A stretch of DNA of 64,000 nt from Halichoerus grypus (lineage: Eukaryota > Chordata > Mammalia > Carnivora > Phocidae): positions 111,544,234-111,608,233 of the forward strand of contig NC_135722.1 in NCBI RefSeq assembly GCF_964656455.1, in the 5' to 3' direction. Below, one piece after another: positions 43,500 through 54,889 of the stretch. A program made the translations under genes and the position numbers. A model generated the notes under the pieces. It searched no databases. It saw nothing but the letters and a program-made list of their open reading frames with translations, and was not told the origin of the DNA. Numbering within the stretch: the first letter of the stretch is position 1; each line of letters opens with the position of its first letter.

Positions 43500-44745
43500 G
43501 AGGGGCACAGAGCTCCGAAATCTCCGGAAGCAAGCTGATGATCAAAAACAACAGAAGAGGGAGCTCTGTGACATTAGGAAAGTTTTCCCGAACTCTGCTT
43601 CCTCCTAAAAGTTCAGAGAAAATAAATTCAGGTAAAACAGGCAACAGAAAAGCATCACATGGCCTTTTTTCAAAAACAAACTAAAAGATGATATAGGATG
43701 TGGAAGAACAGTATTCAACAGAATGAGAAAAATTCATAAAACTGAGGTTTCAGAAATAAAAAAAAAGTGTAGCACAAGAAATAAACACAACAGAGCATGG
43801 TTTAAGGGACGCAAAAGGCGGAATAAGACAATACACTGAGTATAAGAGAGAGAAGAAGGTGATTTAAAGGATTAGAAAGTCACACAAACATGAAGAATAC
43901 ACAATTCAACATAAAGATAATGGAGGTCTCTGGAAAAATTAAGAATGGGTCCAGAGACCAGAAAAGAGTCTGAACAACAGTAACTCAAGAAAGCTTTTTG
44001 AGTGTATTTGAAATTATATATTGAAAGCACAATGAGTACCTAAGACTATCAGCCCAGAATGACTGATGTCAAGCTACGTTCTGGTAAAACGACAGCACTT
44101 TAAAGAAAACACCGATTTGGCTTCTAGGCGAAACTGGCCAGTGATTCCTTAGGGGCAGAAAATCAGGTTATTGTCAGGCCTTTCCTGACAACAGTATTTG
44201 ATGCTAAGAGAAAGTGGGGTCCTGGAAAGAAACGCTAGCCAGGGATTTTCTGTTCAGCAAACTCACCTTCAGACATAAGGGGTACAGACAAACTGTGAAC
44301 AACATACCAGAGCTCAGGGACGTGGTTCCCAAGACCTCTGTCTGAGGGAGCTTTCAGGGAATGTGCTCCTGAGTCCCGAGTGAACAGAGGATCATCAGCA
44401 GAGGCATTCCATGAATCCTTATTTCTGGAGCTCAGATTGCAGGGTATTCACAGGGAGCGTGTAGAATATGGTCGTACGCTCACACAGAATATGGTCCAAC
44501 TGCCAAAAAATAGAGGGAGAAGGAAAAGCACATAGGCCAAAAATCAAATAAAGAACAAAAATCCACATTCCAGGGGAGATAGAGGTGACAGTTCCATCAG
44601 TATTCGTCCTTTTGAGACAGTCACATATGTAGGGGGATGAAGTAAATGAATATACATGGGAATGGACATGCGATTATGTATAGATATAAAAGAACATTAT
44701 CTTAGAAGATTTCCCGAAGGAGGTGACGCTCAGCAACTGCATGAT
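43500..44745 (+). mobile_element. HAL1-like (ORF1-only LINE) relic
   Basis: A long A-rich sense stretch contains 'gataatggaggtctctggaa', 'tctgaacaacagtaactcaa', 'agcaaactcaccttcagaca' and 'acatgggaatggacatgcga'. These fit my memory of HAL1, a non-autonomous L1 derivative with ORF1 but no RT. No open frame longer than about 75 codons survives. Confidence in the family is moderate. Confidence 0.4.
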
Positions 44746-45089
44746 GTCCCCCCAAGTCCCAGGTGTGCACGTGTGGGCGACACCACCATAGCCCTGGGTT
44801 CAGTCCAGACCCCTTCCGTCCCAGTTCCTCACTCCTCACAGCCCGTCAGTCTGCAGATCCTACCGATTCTGCCTCTGGGGGAAGTGTCCACGTGCACCCT
44901 GTCCTCTCTGTCCTCACAGAGTGGCGGCTCTCGCCTGGGCACTGCAGTCGTCCCCTGATGGGTCTCCCTGCACCTCCCTCCCAGCGTCAGAGGGCAGGGT
45001 GGTGTCTGTAAGACACACGAGTGCACGCGCTCCGTGGCTGAACGCATCGGTGGCTTCCTGGAACCTTGCAGGGGAGAATGCAGCCCAGG

Positions 45090-45500
45090 CTGAGTTGTGA
45101 GCCCTGAGGGCCAGCGTGCTTCTTCCCGCTTTCTGGTCCTCCAGCCCGACCCGGCTTCTCCGGGCTCCCCACACAGGCAGCGGCTTAGGGCCATCACATT
45201 AACAGTGTTCTCCTCTACGGTGCGTTCTCTTCCTCCTGCCGTATCTTGCCATCTGGTTTCCACTGAAGCGCCACTTTCTCCAGAAACACTTGCCAGATCT
45301 CAACCCCGGACCAGAGACATGGCCTGAGTGTGTGGCTCCAGAGCTTCTGGGGAGCACTGAGCGCTGGTAATTACATTTTTGATGCCAGTCTTCCCGCTGA
45401 CATGGAAGTTCCTCGAAGAGAGAAACCTGCCTACCTACTTCCCACATGATCCCCATTTCCTGTCACAGAGCACTTACTGAATGGATAAGGGAATGAGGTC
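45090..45500 (+). mobile_element. L2 LINE 3' region
   Basis: 'cgccactttctccagaaaca' resembles the L2 'gtcacctcctcagagaggcc' area, and 'acagagcacttactgaatgg' resembles its terminus. It is diverged. The overlapping minus-strand frames of 61-144 codons at 44829-45263 are probably by-products of GC-rich sequence. The 345 bases before it (44746-45089) are unassigned. Confidence 0.4.
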
Positions 45501-47165
45501 TAAGTAGGACTGGGGTGTAAAAAAGTCTGCTACCTTCCTTCTTCTAATCTTCGCAGTTATTAAAACCAAGTGTGATGTCACCTACTTTATATTTACGGGA
45601 ATATTATTTATAGGAGATTTCCACATTCATAGTCATTAATCTGCCTCTCAACTTTTTTAAGGCAGGTCATTTAATTTACTTGCAAAATATTTCATTCTTC
45701 CCATCCTAACTTCTAACCACAGTAAAAGCTGGTTAACTAGGACCCTCCATTAGTTAGTAATGCTTTTATGTTCTGCTTTTAACAGACTAGGCAAACCACA
45801 TGGGAAAAAAAAAAGTCTATTATCATTAAATTTACTAAATGTAAAGAAAACCACTAAGTCATATCCCAGAGTTAGCCCAGTTTACTACATTTTCTATATT
45901 TGAGGTTGTTCAGAATAATAATGACCCTATAGTCCTCTGCAGTCCCAAGTTATGAAAAAAAATGGATTTAATCATCTTGGCACAAAAGTCGATAAAATCT
46001 TTTATGAAGACTTCCAATAACAGAGGTTAAAGCAAAAAACAAAATGAATAAATTCTTGGGCTAGTCACTAAGTTAACCACAAAAATAAATTAACCAGAAC
46101 ATCTTACTTCTGAGCATTCTGGAAAGTTCTGAACCCCTCTTTAATATGTTATTCTACATTTCTTAATTGCTCTGGCACCCCAGATGATTTATATGTTTCT
46201 TTTCTCACATAAATTTTATAGCTATGTGTGAACAGTACGTGGTTCCTGGTGTGCAAGTCAGGATTTCCTAATAAACCATTGTTTTAACTTCTGAGAAATC
46301 ACATTGGATTACAAAGTCACTCTGCCGTGAAGTGGGTGTGTTAAAGAGCTGTGAGCCTTCTCTGGCTAAATGCACCTTTATTTTTAAAGTATGTCGGTTT
46401 TTATTTAATCTTCCCTTCAACTAGATCAAGAACGTGTAGAGTTATTGATCTTTTGCCTGTCGTATTATTCGGCTACCTATTTTCTTTTTTTTTAACCTTC
46501 CTTGACATTATGGAACTGTAAGTGTAGATGATTTGTCCATTTTAGGGTAAGGTGGTTTGACTCTTGGCACGACCCTGAGCATGGGTGGCAGCGCGGGTGA
46601 TACTAGAATGAAAGGGAGCGAGCGAGGGCCAAGTGCAGCACCAGACGCGAGGGAGGGAGAAAATGTCTCGTCTGCAGGGACTCTCACGAAGAGCTGTGCA
46701 GCCGCCTGCACTAGATGGGCTGGAAGCTTCCCGATGGGCACCTAGCGTCTAGCGCCCAGGAATCTAGCAAACAAGGAGGGAGGAAGAACAGCTTTTATGG
46801 AGAGAAGTTCTGCCTCAAACTCAGGTTGGCCCCGGAGTTTATAAAACAAAGTAAGAGCTCCTCAGAGTGGTGGGAGGCAGCCTTGGGCACAGGGATGCAT
46901 GGTGTCTGATTTCTAGTTTCCAAGTAGCCGAACTGAATGTAGCTTCAGCCAGGAGCCGATCTAGGCCTTGTGGGGCCTGATGCTGATATAATTTTAAGGG
47001 CTCTGTTTAAAGAATATACAAAATTCTGAACATAAGCTTACCAGAGTCCCTCCCCGTGAGAGGCTCTGGAGGTTGAGCTTCCGAGCTTTGGATACGTGTG
47101 CCCGGGGTCCAAGGTACGGGAGGTTTAGGACCTGACCTGTCCCTGTTGCCCCTAAGTGTGTTTAT
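45501..47165. other. Unassigned stretch with a CpG-dense patch
   Basis: No repeat recognised. Around 46565-46720 about 10 CpG fall within 155 bases ('gggagcgagcgagggcc', 'cagacgcgagggaggg'), unlike the AT-rich flanks. Opposite-strand frames of 62-77 codons there have no recognisable protein. Near 47040-47070 CCAGAG and CTCTGG form a small inverted repeat. Confidence 0.4.
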
Positions 47166-47166
47166 T

Positions 47167-47174
47167 TATATATA

Positions 47175-47205
<31 letters not shown>
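47167..47205 (+). repeat. (TA)n/(TG)n microsatellite
   Basis: A short TA/TATG stretch passes into about 12 uninterrupted TG dinucleotides. Confidence 0.95.
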
Positions 47206-47329
47206 ATTCTAAAATGCATAGGCTAAGAAAGCACCCCACAGCAAAGGCAATGGTCCAGCATCCCCGTAGATTTCTGGGATAAGAGAAAACAGACTACATG
47301 TGAGAGTTAATACCAACAGCAATACAATA

Positions 47330-47465
47330 ATGAAACAGTGATAATAGCTCTTATTGTATTTGATGCGTGCCAAATGCCAAGCTAAACAGCTCTCTGTAAC
47401 GTTTTACCCAGGTAATATAGAGGCCAGCAGCACTCTGAGGTATTATTTGCATTTTAAAGATAATT
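47330..47465 (-). mobile_element. MIR SINE fragment
   Basis: 'gtgccaaatgccaagctaaa', 'gtaacgttttacccaggtaa' and 'actctgaggtattatttgca' follow the reverse-complement MIR right arm and core. Confidence 0.55.
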
Positions 47466-48985
47466 TTTAACCAAAGTATTTCATAGTAAGATCATATTCG
47501 TAAATTTGCACCTGCTGCCTTGTGATCTGCATTGTATTGGCAGATCGTACACGGTGGACACACGTCCATGTCCGTATCTCAGGGTCTAATACTGTGTAAA
47601 TGTTTCCATTACTCTGAATTTTACCTTTTCCATCACGCGTGCCTAAAATCATAAAGAATAATACATGTAACAAATTTATTTAGTCAAATAGATATAAATC
47701 TCGCTATAGTTATAGATATTTAGACACTGATAAAAATAGTTTCTACTCCATTGCATTCCAGAAAGGATTTGGGGTGGCAGTAATTTGAACGGAATACTAA
47801 AAACAACTTAAAAGGAGTAACTATTTAGCTACTTCATTTTAAAACATATCCTTTTGTAAATAATTTCATGAAGTTGGGTAATCAGTTTCAAATTGTGCAC
47901 CATTGTTCTCATGAAAGCGGCAAGGTGTCCAATGAAAATAATTAGACATCACAAGCACACACATCCTCATACACACCCCACTTAATGAAGGCATGTTGTC
48001 TATTAGGTTAATAGTACTGGGGCTCTGTCATAAAAATGGAAATCGTGAAATTCCTGTTTTCCCTCAGTGTTACATAAGAACACTTGCTCAGTTCAATCAT
48101 TATGGGTATAAAATGATCAAAGCAAAAGACTGCTTCATAAATTTTTTAAGTGTCTAGAGGCTTGAATTTTAATTGAATATAGTGGTTTCAAGTGTTGTTT
48201 TTCAAATTGGTGAAAACATGTTCAACCAAGATTCAGAGGCGATGATTCAACAGAGCCTTGCAAAATCCAGAAACCCCATTTAGCATTTTCAGGGGAAGTG
48301 CAGATTTCAGCAGGAAGTACATGTATTGCAGGAAATAAAAAAAAAGAATAATTTTTATTCCTGACTTAACTGAAATCGCCCTTATGTTGCCTTATCCAGG
48401 GTTAGTACCGCTTACGAGAGACCCCACAGCCTTGTACCTATACGATGTCTTGAAATTGTAGCCTTCTACATTTCTTCAGTGTTTATGTGTACAGTGAATA
48501 GTATAACTCATTAGAAACAGGATCTAATCCGTTATACTTTTTAAAAAATGCATTCCCTGTATTTTGGAAGCTCAGCCTATTTAATTAAATCATCTTTTGA
48601 TATTTAGAAAATCCTAGAAGATATTTACATATAAAAACAAAGAGGCAATTTAGGAATCATACACCTAGAAAAGTCCGCTCAGTTAAAAATAACTCTAGTT
48701 ATATTGGTCCTGATTTTAAAAAGGAAAAAGAACACTAAAATATACAGAAATATTTTTTGACAGTTAAAAAAATATATAGCTTATATATAACCTTCTAAGG
48801 GCAGAAAATATACCATAGTTAATTTAATGGTCAGTGTTTAATACAATTCCCCATGGAGATTAGCACTCAGAACTTTTGTGAGGATGATGGTGGTCCTCTG
48901 TCCTCTGGAGGAAAGAGTTGCATTGATAGAGGTGTCTGCATCACCCCGGAGTGGTCATTGTTAAAAGGACCCACACAGAGCAGAA
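47466..48985. other. Unassigned AT-rich stretch
   Basis: No repeat or gene recognised over 1.5 kb. Confidence 0.4.
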
Positions 48986-48989
48986 GAGA

Positions 48990-49130
48990 CATTCATGTTC
49001 ACACTTTACTCACGCCCATGTTTTGAGCACTGCACATGCCAGAAATTGTGTGAGGGGCTGGACACAGGACATGGTTCTCGTCGCCTTGGAGCTTCCATTC
49101 CCCACATGATTGAAACACATGGTGATGAGC
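48990..49130 (-). mobile_element. L2 LINE 3' end
   Basis: 'tgttttgagcactgcacatg', 'aggggctggacacaggacat' and 'ccttggagcttccattcccc' match the reverse-complement L2 3' end. It lies head to head with the sense L2 segment that follows. Confidence 0.6.
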
Positions 49131-49239
49131 ACCGAGCAGGGGAGGCAGCTGGCGAGTGGGGGAGGCAGCCCACAGGCTCTGGAGCAACCGCCCCGCCCAG
49201 GGAGGCAGGGAAGGCTTTCCTGACGCCTGCCTCAGTCCC

Positions 49240-49650
49240 CATTCCCGCTACCCTAGTACAGGCCACCCCTGTCTGGCCCCCTAGCTCCTACCTGGTCATT
49301 TGGCTCCTTCCCTTGCTCCTCTCCGCTCCAGACCTGATGTGGATGCTCTCTGTGTCACCACATCACCCTCAGGATGAAGTCCAGACATTGTGGTATAATT
49401 CAAAGGATCGTCCCCCCTTGCACTGCCATTTTCCTCCCGGCTCAATTTCTAGCTCTCCTGCAGCACGTGACCCTCAAGGCATATCAAACTACCTTGAGTT
49501 CCGAAGGTCTGTCATGTTCTTGCTTATCTTCTGCCTTTGGGGCATGCAGAACATCCTCTTTCCCCTTACGGAACCTTTACCGGGCTAGTTCATATCCTTA
49601 CTGTAGGTCTCCGTTCAGATCCGTTCCTCTAAGCCGGAAATACGAGTGTC
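49240..49650 (+). mobile_element. L2 LINE fragment
   Basis: 'aggatgaagtccagacattg', 'tgcctttggggcatgcagaa', 'catcctctttccccttacgg' and the 'ggtctccgttcagatccg' block follow sense L2 order ('...taaaatccaaactcc...cagggcctttgcac...ctcttccccag...ggtctcagctcaaatg'). A 197-codon frame at 48995-49588 spans both L2 pieces and is not a gene. Confidence 0.6.
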
Positions 49651-49680
49651 ATCCTAGTCTCTTCTCTCTGCCTCCTCTTT

Positions 49681-49893
49681 TTATTTTTTAAAGATTGTAT
49701 TTATTTACTTACTTAGATAGCGTGCAGGAGCAGGGGGAGGGACAGAGGGAGAGAGAGAATCCCAAGCAGACACCCCACTAAGTGCAGAGCCAGTCGAGGG
49801 GCTCGATCCCAGGACCCTGAGATCAAGACTGGAGCCAAAACCAAGAGTCCAAGAGTTGGACGCTCAACCGATCGAGCCATCCAGGTGCCCCAG
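49681..49893 (-). mobile_element. Can-SINE, older copy, in L2
   Basis: 'ttttattttttaaagattgt' and the GA-rich block are followed by 'gagccatccaggtgcccc'. The core contains a partial internal duplication ('ccaagagtccaagagttgg'). The duplication TCTGCCTCCTCTTT / TCTGCCTCCTCCTTT (49667-49680 and 49894-49908) is imperfect. Confidence 0.92.
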
Positions 49894-49984
49894 TCTGCCT
49901 CCTCCTTTCCATTCCATCACCAAATTCCAAAAATTCTAGGGCTAAAAAGCATCTTGCCGTGGGCCATTTTAAAATTGTTCCTAC

Positions 49985-50155
49985 TCATTCAAACACACTT
50001 ACCAGGTTAGTATTCTTATTCCCCATTCTCAGAGAATTTGTTCATCTCAGAGATTAAGTTACTCACTCAGGATCACATACTCAATAAGTCACAAATCTGG
50101 AATATCATTCAAATTCCATCTGACTCCAAGGCCAACGTGCTTTACCATGGCAAGG
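49985..50155 (-). mobile_element. MIR SINE fragment
   Basis: 'attcttattccccattctca', 'gagattaagttactcactca' and 'tctgactccaaggccaacgt' match the reverse-complement MIR core and left arm. The 290 bases after it are unassigned. Confidence 0.65.
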
Positions 50156-50449
50156 GATATACTAACAACCATTGTGTTTGTTCCAAAAACATCATTACTT
50201 TGAGACGTTTAACTTCATTGTGCTTGTTTCTTCCATGGTTATACAAAAATCAGACACTAGATTTTTACATATTTTCATCTTTTTAACAATTCCTTTTAAA
50301 TCTCTACTTAAAGTAGTTGCCTGTTTTAATCAAGGCAGTAAGACTTCATGGTTGCATATGTATTTCTAAAGGTTAGAAAGTGAGAGATAATTGGAAAGTG
50401 AATGATTTAGGTGTTTTTTTTGTATCAACGAAAAATTATTTAAAAAGTA

Positions 50450-50685
50450 GTATAGGCTGATCTCACTTTTATGTGGAATCTAACAAAGTTGAATATGCAG
50501 AAGCGGAAAGTAGAATGGTGATTACCGGGGCCAGGGAGGTGGGGGGAGGGGGAGATGTGGGTCAGGGCACAAAACTGAGTTGTGTAGGACTAGTAAGTCT
50601 AGACCTCTAATGGAGAGTGTAATGATGATAGTTAATAACACTGCACTGATACTCTTGTGAAAGAGTTCCCGAGACCTTTTACGGT
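50450..50685 (+). mobile_element. L1M 3' UTR, first part
   Basis: 'ttttatgtggaatctaacaa', 'gtagaatggtgattaccggg' and 'gatgatagttaataacactg' are the sense L1MA/MB 3' UTR. The matching continuation appears at 51617, beyond an LTR insertion. Confidence 0.8.
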
Positions 50686-50689
50686 ACAA

Positions 50690-51615
50690 CTGAGTAAGTT
50701 TGTTTAAGGAGTGCAGGGCCAGGACCCGTGGGTAGAAGGAGATGCACTTTTGCTGTGTGAAGCTGGTGCTGACATGCTGAGTGCTCGAGGGGGAGGGGAC
50801 GTGCAAGAGAGTCTTAGATCATAAATTTCTTCTTCGAGTTTCTACTTGTAAAACTACTTTTGCACGATTTCTCTGGTCCTTATCATTCAGTTTGATATTA
50901 ACTATCAGTGAGATGTGCAGGCAGTCATGATGTAGGACAGACGTTAGGGTTCGAAGCTGACGGCCAAGAAAGAATTCTTGAGATGTCTTTGGTACAAAAA
51001 GGTGGTTTTATTAAAGCACAGGGACAGGACCCATGGGCAGAAGGGGTAGCACGGGGTCATGAAGAGTGACCCTTTTTGTACTTTCAAGTTGGGAGGGGGT
51101 TAGGGATAACGTAAGTCTCAAGGAATTTGGAAACAAGGTTTCCAGGACCTTGAGGGGGCTAGCTGTTGTTGGGAAAGGGTCATTTATTACCGTCTAATAA
51201 AACCTGAGTCGTGAGACCCTTCAGATGTGTATCGGTGGGTCATATGCTTGGGGGATGATTGCCAACACGTATCTTGGGGGGTTTAGAGATAAATGATGTT
51301 TCCAATGGAATTTTTATATGTTAAAGTAGACTTACAGGATCCTGGGAGTTGGGCTAGGATTGACTTTTGCCCTCAGCCAAGTATTAATGAGGCAGCTGAG
51401 TCCCTGGAGGAAGGTCTCTCTGCCTCTTTCAAGGACTTGTCAGTGGGCTGCAGGGAGTAGGATATTTAGTTTTTCTTCTGTGTTTGTTTTCCTCATCGAT
51501 GAGAGCCTTTAAGAATGTAGCGATCAGCACTTAATTGATCCTTACCAAAGCTAGGCAGGCTCTCGGTCAGCTTTCTGGGCCACAGGTGAACATTTTTAGG
51601 CTTCTATCCCGCAAT
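50690..51615 (-). mobile_element. Carnivore-type LTR (ERV), inserted in L1M 3' UTR
   Basis: The block that interrupts the L1M 3' UTR contains 'gctgacggccaagaaagaat', 'taaagcacagggacaggacc', 'ctgtgggctgcaggg'-like sequence and 'acttaattgatccttaccaa'. These read as a carnivoran endogenous-retrovirus LTR in reverse orientation. An AATAAA on the minus strand at 51007-51012 fits an LTR polyadenylation signal. No internal gene sequence was seen, so it is a solo or partial LTR. A second, diverged copy of its 'ggacaggacccatgggcaga' segment lies at about 50713-50735. Confidence 0.55.
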
Positions 51616-51616
51616 A

Positions 51617-51815
51617 CAGAAATTTGCTAAGAGAGTAGATTTCATGTACTCTCAACTCAAAGGAGGGAATGTGACTATGTGAGTAGATGCGTTAAGTTAA
51701 TTAACCTGATTGTAGTAATCATTTCAGTGTGTATGTCAAATCATCATGTCATATACCCTAAACACACTAAATATACACATTCTTTATTAAATAATAAAAT
51801 AAAGAAATTCTTTTC
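51617..51815 (+). mobile_element. L1M 3' UTR, second part, to terminus
   Basis: 'gaaatttgctaagagagtag', 'gattgtagtaatcatttcag' and 'caaatcatcatgtcatatac' continue the sense L1MA/MB 3' UTR to an A-rich end at about 51810. Confidence 0.8.
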
Positions 51816-51941
51816 AGGCAAACATGCCATTAAAATTCTGGATCTCCTATTTTAAAAAAACCAAACAGCACTGTAGGAAATTCTACCACCTACCCATAGA
51901 TGACCACTGCTGTCAAATTTTATTGTATTTTATAAGGATAG

Positions 51942-51983
51942 TATATATACATACATACATATATATATACATATATATATATA
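51942..51983 (+). repeat. (TA)n/(TACA)n low-complexity tract
   Basis: Alternating TATA and TACA units over about 42 bases. Confidence 0.9.
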
Positions 51984-51989
51984 GCACTG

Positions 51990-53865
51990 TGTACACACAG
52001 ATCATACCACATACCACATAGGGTCTGTTTTTAAAGCGGGAAGGTAGGTAACTGTGCCTCGTTGTCAGTAACCCGTTGGCTGGTTAGGGCCTGTGTATAT
52101 TCTGAGGTGGGTCATCAGACGCGTTCAGCCCGGCGGTCGCCATGGGCCTCTCTCCTTTCCATCACTCAAGCCTGTCTGCCCAAAGGTGGCCGCTACAAGA
52201 AGTATGCATGAGAGGCTGCTTTTAGAAGGAGGAATGCTAATGAATCATTTGGAGAAAGGCAACAGGCTAGCAGTAAGTAATCTCTGTTGACTTTGGCAAG
52301 CACAAAGCCCTTCTGCTGGGAGAGATCCCTCCCAAATTAACAGCCATTATAATTTTAAAATGACAAAGGAACACAGGGAGAAATAAGAGAGGAAAGAATA
52401 TTTTCCTCAAATGACATGGAAGGGTTAGAAAATTTCACATAGAATCGCTCTATCCATTCTTAATCTTTTGGTGCAACATTAGAAAAATTTTAAATGACTT
52501 TCTTTTCTACCCACATGCACGTGCCTTAAATGATCATTGCAAGTGCAGCAGAGTATTTGAGTTGTGATTAGATGTATTTTTTATCTCAAATGTAGAACCA
52601 CTGAAATGGTTTAGTCTGTCTCTCCTAGAATGCGTTAGTTCTGGTATGACTGATTTAAAATGTTTCATGAGAAAGAAGAATAGAAAATTCCAGGCAGTGG
52701 GAGATAGTGGCAAATGTCCAGCCTCCAGTCTTCTGTGGTATCCTCGAGACAAGACAGAAGAAGAAGGGGCAAATAAACCCACAGAAACCATGTCTGTGGC
52801 GTAACCTGCAGACACTGTTGGGCAGGAGGACCTTTCTCTGCCCTGTGGTCCTTCTGGCCAGACGTACAATCAAATTGACAGGAGACAGATTAACAGGAGA
52901 AGAATCACACCTATAGACCTGCGAACAGGGAGGCCACAGGGACATGGAATTCCAAAGACAATGAGGCAACCTGAAGCTTCAGTGAGCTCAGGAGAGGGGT
53001 CGGGTTGGAGGACACACAGGGGAGGAAGCCCATTAGCAGGAAGGTGAGAGGAGATGTTTGGAACAACCAGGTTGCGCTGTGATGCAGATGAGTTTCTTAG
53101 GTGGAGCAGACTCTCTGTGAATAGCTCTCTTCCTGGTACCAAAAGGCAGTTGAGGGGGAGTTAAAGAGCTTTTCCTGAATCTGCTGGGTTTGGATTGCTT
53201 TTACTCTAAATCGTGTGCCTGCAAAGGTGGCCCATCTTGGGGCAGCCTGCCCGTGACCCCTACAACAGGGGTGACCAGAGTTGAAAATAACCCCAAGAAG
53301 GAAAAGGAGAACCTACTAGATCCTAAGGCAAGATCACGCATCCTCCTGCCCCGCTCCCCTCCATCCTGGCCTGTGAACACAAGGACAAGCAAGGACAGAG
53401 CGAGAAAAACTGCGGGAAAGGATGGAGAAGAAAAACTTTAGAAGAAAACTGGTGAATAAACTGGGGTTGATCTAAAACTACAGCCAGAAGGGGCTAAGCT
53501 GACCCTCCGTCTGAAAAATACTAAAAAAAAAAATCTGTCCAGTAGGTCAGAGCACAGACTGCAGAGAAAGGACTTAGAAGGATGCATGGTTGGAAAGAGT
53601 ATTCTTCAAAGGACACACGTTCGAGGGAGAAAGGCAAAAATGAAGTGAGAAGTGCCTTTTGGCTACTGGGTAGTGAAAGAGAAAAGAAGCAAGAGGGAAA
53701 AAGGTTCTGTCTTGGAATACGGCAGGTAACCAAAACCACAACCCCATCTACTGCCGCCTGAGCAGCCAACAATCCACGACAGTCTGAGCTCTGCAGCACT
53801 CCCGGAAGACAGTGCTACTGGACCAGAAATTTTGCACAGTAATAATAATTTAAAATAGGAACAGA
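51990..53865. other. Unassigned stretch, possibly an unrecognised repeat at 52690-53260
   Basis: The 52690-53260 part has the purine-rich feel of a mammalian LTR or MER element ('caaattgacaggagacagat', 'ttaggtggagcagactctct'), but I cannot name a family. A good splice-donor-like CAGTAAGT lies at 52270-52277 at the end of a 65-codon frame. It has no convincing acceptor or protein similarity. Confidence 0.35.
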
Positions 53866-53869
53866 AAAA

Positions 53870-54297
53870 AGTTCCAGTTGTCCTGCATCCTCACTGGAGC
53901 ATGGTACAATTATTCTTGTTAGTTTTGGCCATTCTAATAGGCATGCAGTATATCTTATGGAGGTCATCATTTGCATCTCTTTCTTGGCTAATAATATGGA
54001 GCATTTTCCTCTGCTTATTTGTCATCCATATTTATGTTTTGGTGAAGTGTCTGTCAAAGTTTTGCTTATTTTTATTTGGTTCTTTTTGCCTTTTTTTATT
54101 AGATTTTTATTATTGAATATTGTACGCTCTTTATATATTCTGGATATAAATCCTTTATCAGATACATGATTTACAAACATTTTCTCCAAACTGTGGCTTT
54201 TTTTTTTTATTCTTTTAACAGTGTCTTTCAAAAAGTGAAAGTTTTTCATTTTGACGAAGCCCAGTTTACCAATTTTTAAAAATTCATGCGTCATGCA
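53870..54297 (-). mobile_element. L1M ORF2 C-terminal fragment
   Basis: Reverse-complement L1: 'tttggccattctaataggca', 'ttggtgaagtgtctgtcaaa', 'tatattctggatataaatcc' and 'acattttctccaaactgtgg'. Confidence 0.75.
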
Positions 54298-54497
54298 GGG
54301 CGCCTGGGTGGCTCAGTTGGTTAAGCATTTGACTCTTGATTTTGGCTTTGGTCATGATCTCAGGGTCGGGAGATTGAGCCCCACGTTGGGCTCCTTGCTG
54401 AGCTGGAGCTTGCTTAAGATTCTCCCTCTCCCTCTCCCCCTCCTTGCTCGTGTGCTCTCTCTCTCTCTCAAATGAAAATTAATAATAAAATTTTTTT
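54298..54497 (+). mobile_element. Can-SINE, complete, between L1 pieces
   Basis: 'gggcgcctgggtggctcagt' is followed by the core 'catgatctcagggtcgggag', the CT-rich region 'tctccctctccctctccccc' and an A-rich end. No clear target-site duplication could be read. Confidence 0.92.
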
Positions 54498-54534
54498 AAA
54501 ATAAATTTACTCTTAAAAAATAAAATAATAAAAA

Positions 54535-54722
54535 TGTTTTTGCTAATGCAAGCTGTGAAATTTATAGGTATAAGGTATCTATCATATGCTACCATCCTTT
54601 TAATGCCTGTAGAGTCTGTAATGATGCCTCTCTCATTCTTGGCATTAGTAATTTGTACTTCCTGTCTTTTGTGTTGCTAACCTGGGAGAGCTTTATAGAT
54701 TTTACTGATCTCCTCAAAAAAC
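54535..54722 (-). mobile_element. L1M ORF2 RT-upstream fragment
   Basis: 'cttttaatgcctgtagagtc', 'attcttggcattagtaattt' and 'agattttactgatctcctca' match the reverse-complement L1 ORF2 just upstream of RT. The jump from the C-terminal segment at 54297 implies a deletion of roughly 1 kb of L1, or two separate insertions. Confidence 0.6.
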
Positions 54723-54889
54723 TTTGTGTAATGCTGGCACCGAAGAAACACTCATTTCCTTACAGGCGGTGAATTCGGGCCATCCCTGTGCCTGCTTTCC
54801 TTCAGACAGAGTTTCCTGGGAACTCGCTGTGCAGGCCCCTCTCCAGGATCAAGAATGCACTGGGAGATATATAGGATGCCTTCACAGAG

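Noticed and set aside
48995..49588. A 197-codon plus-strand frame.
   Set aside because: It spans two L2 fragments in opposite orientation and has opposite-strand frames of similar length.
52093..52290. Possible exon ending in a splice-donor-like CAGTAAGT.
   Set aside because: One good donor motif is expected by chance. No convincing acceptor or protein similarity was found.
52690..53260. Possible ERV LTR or MER element.
   Set aside because: It has the texture of a known mammalian repeat, but I could not name a family or find its boundaries, so it is only noted in the gap entry.
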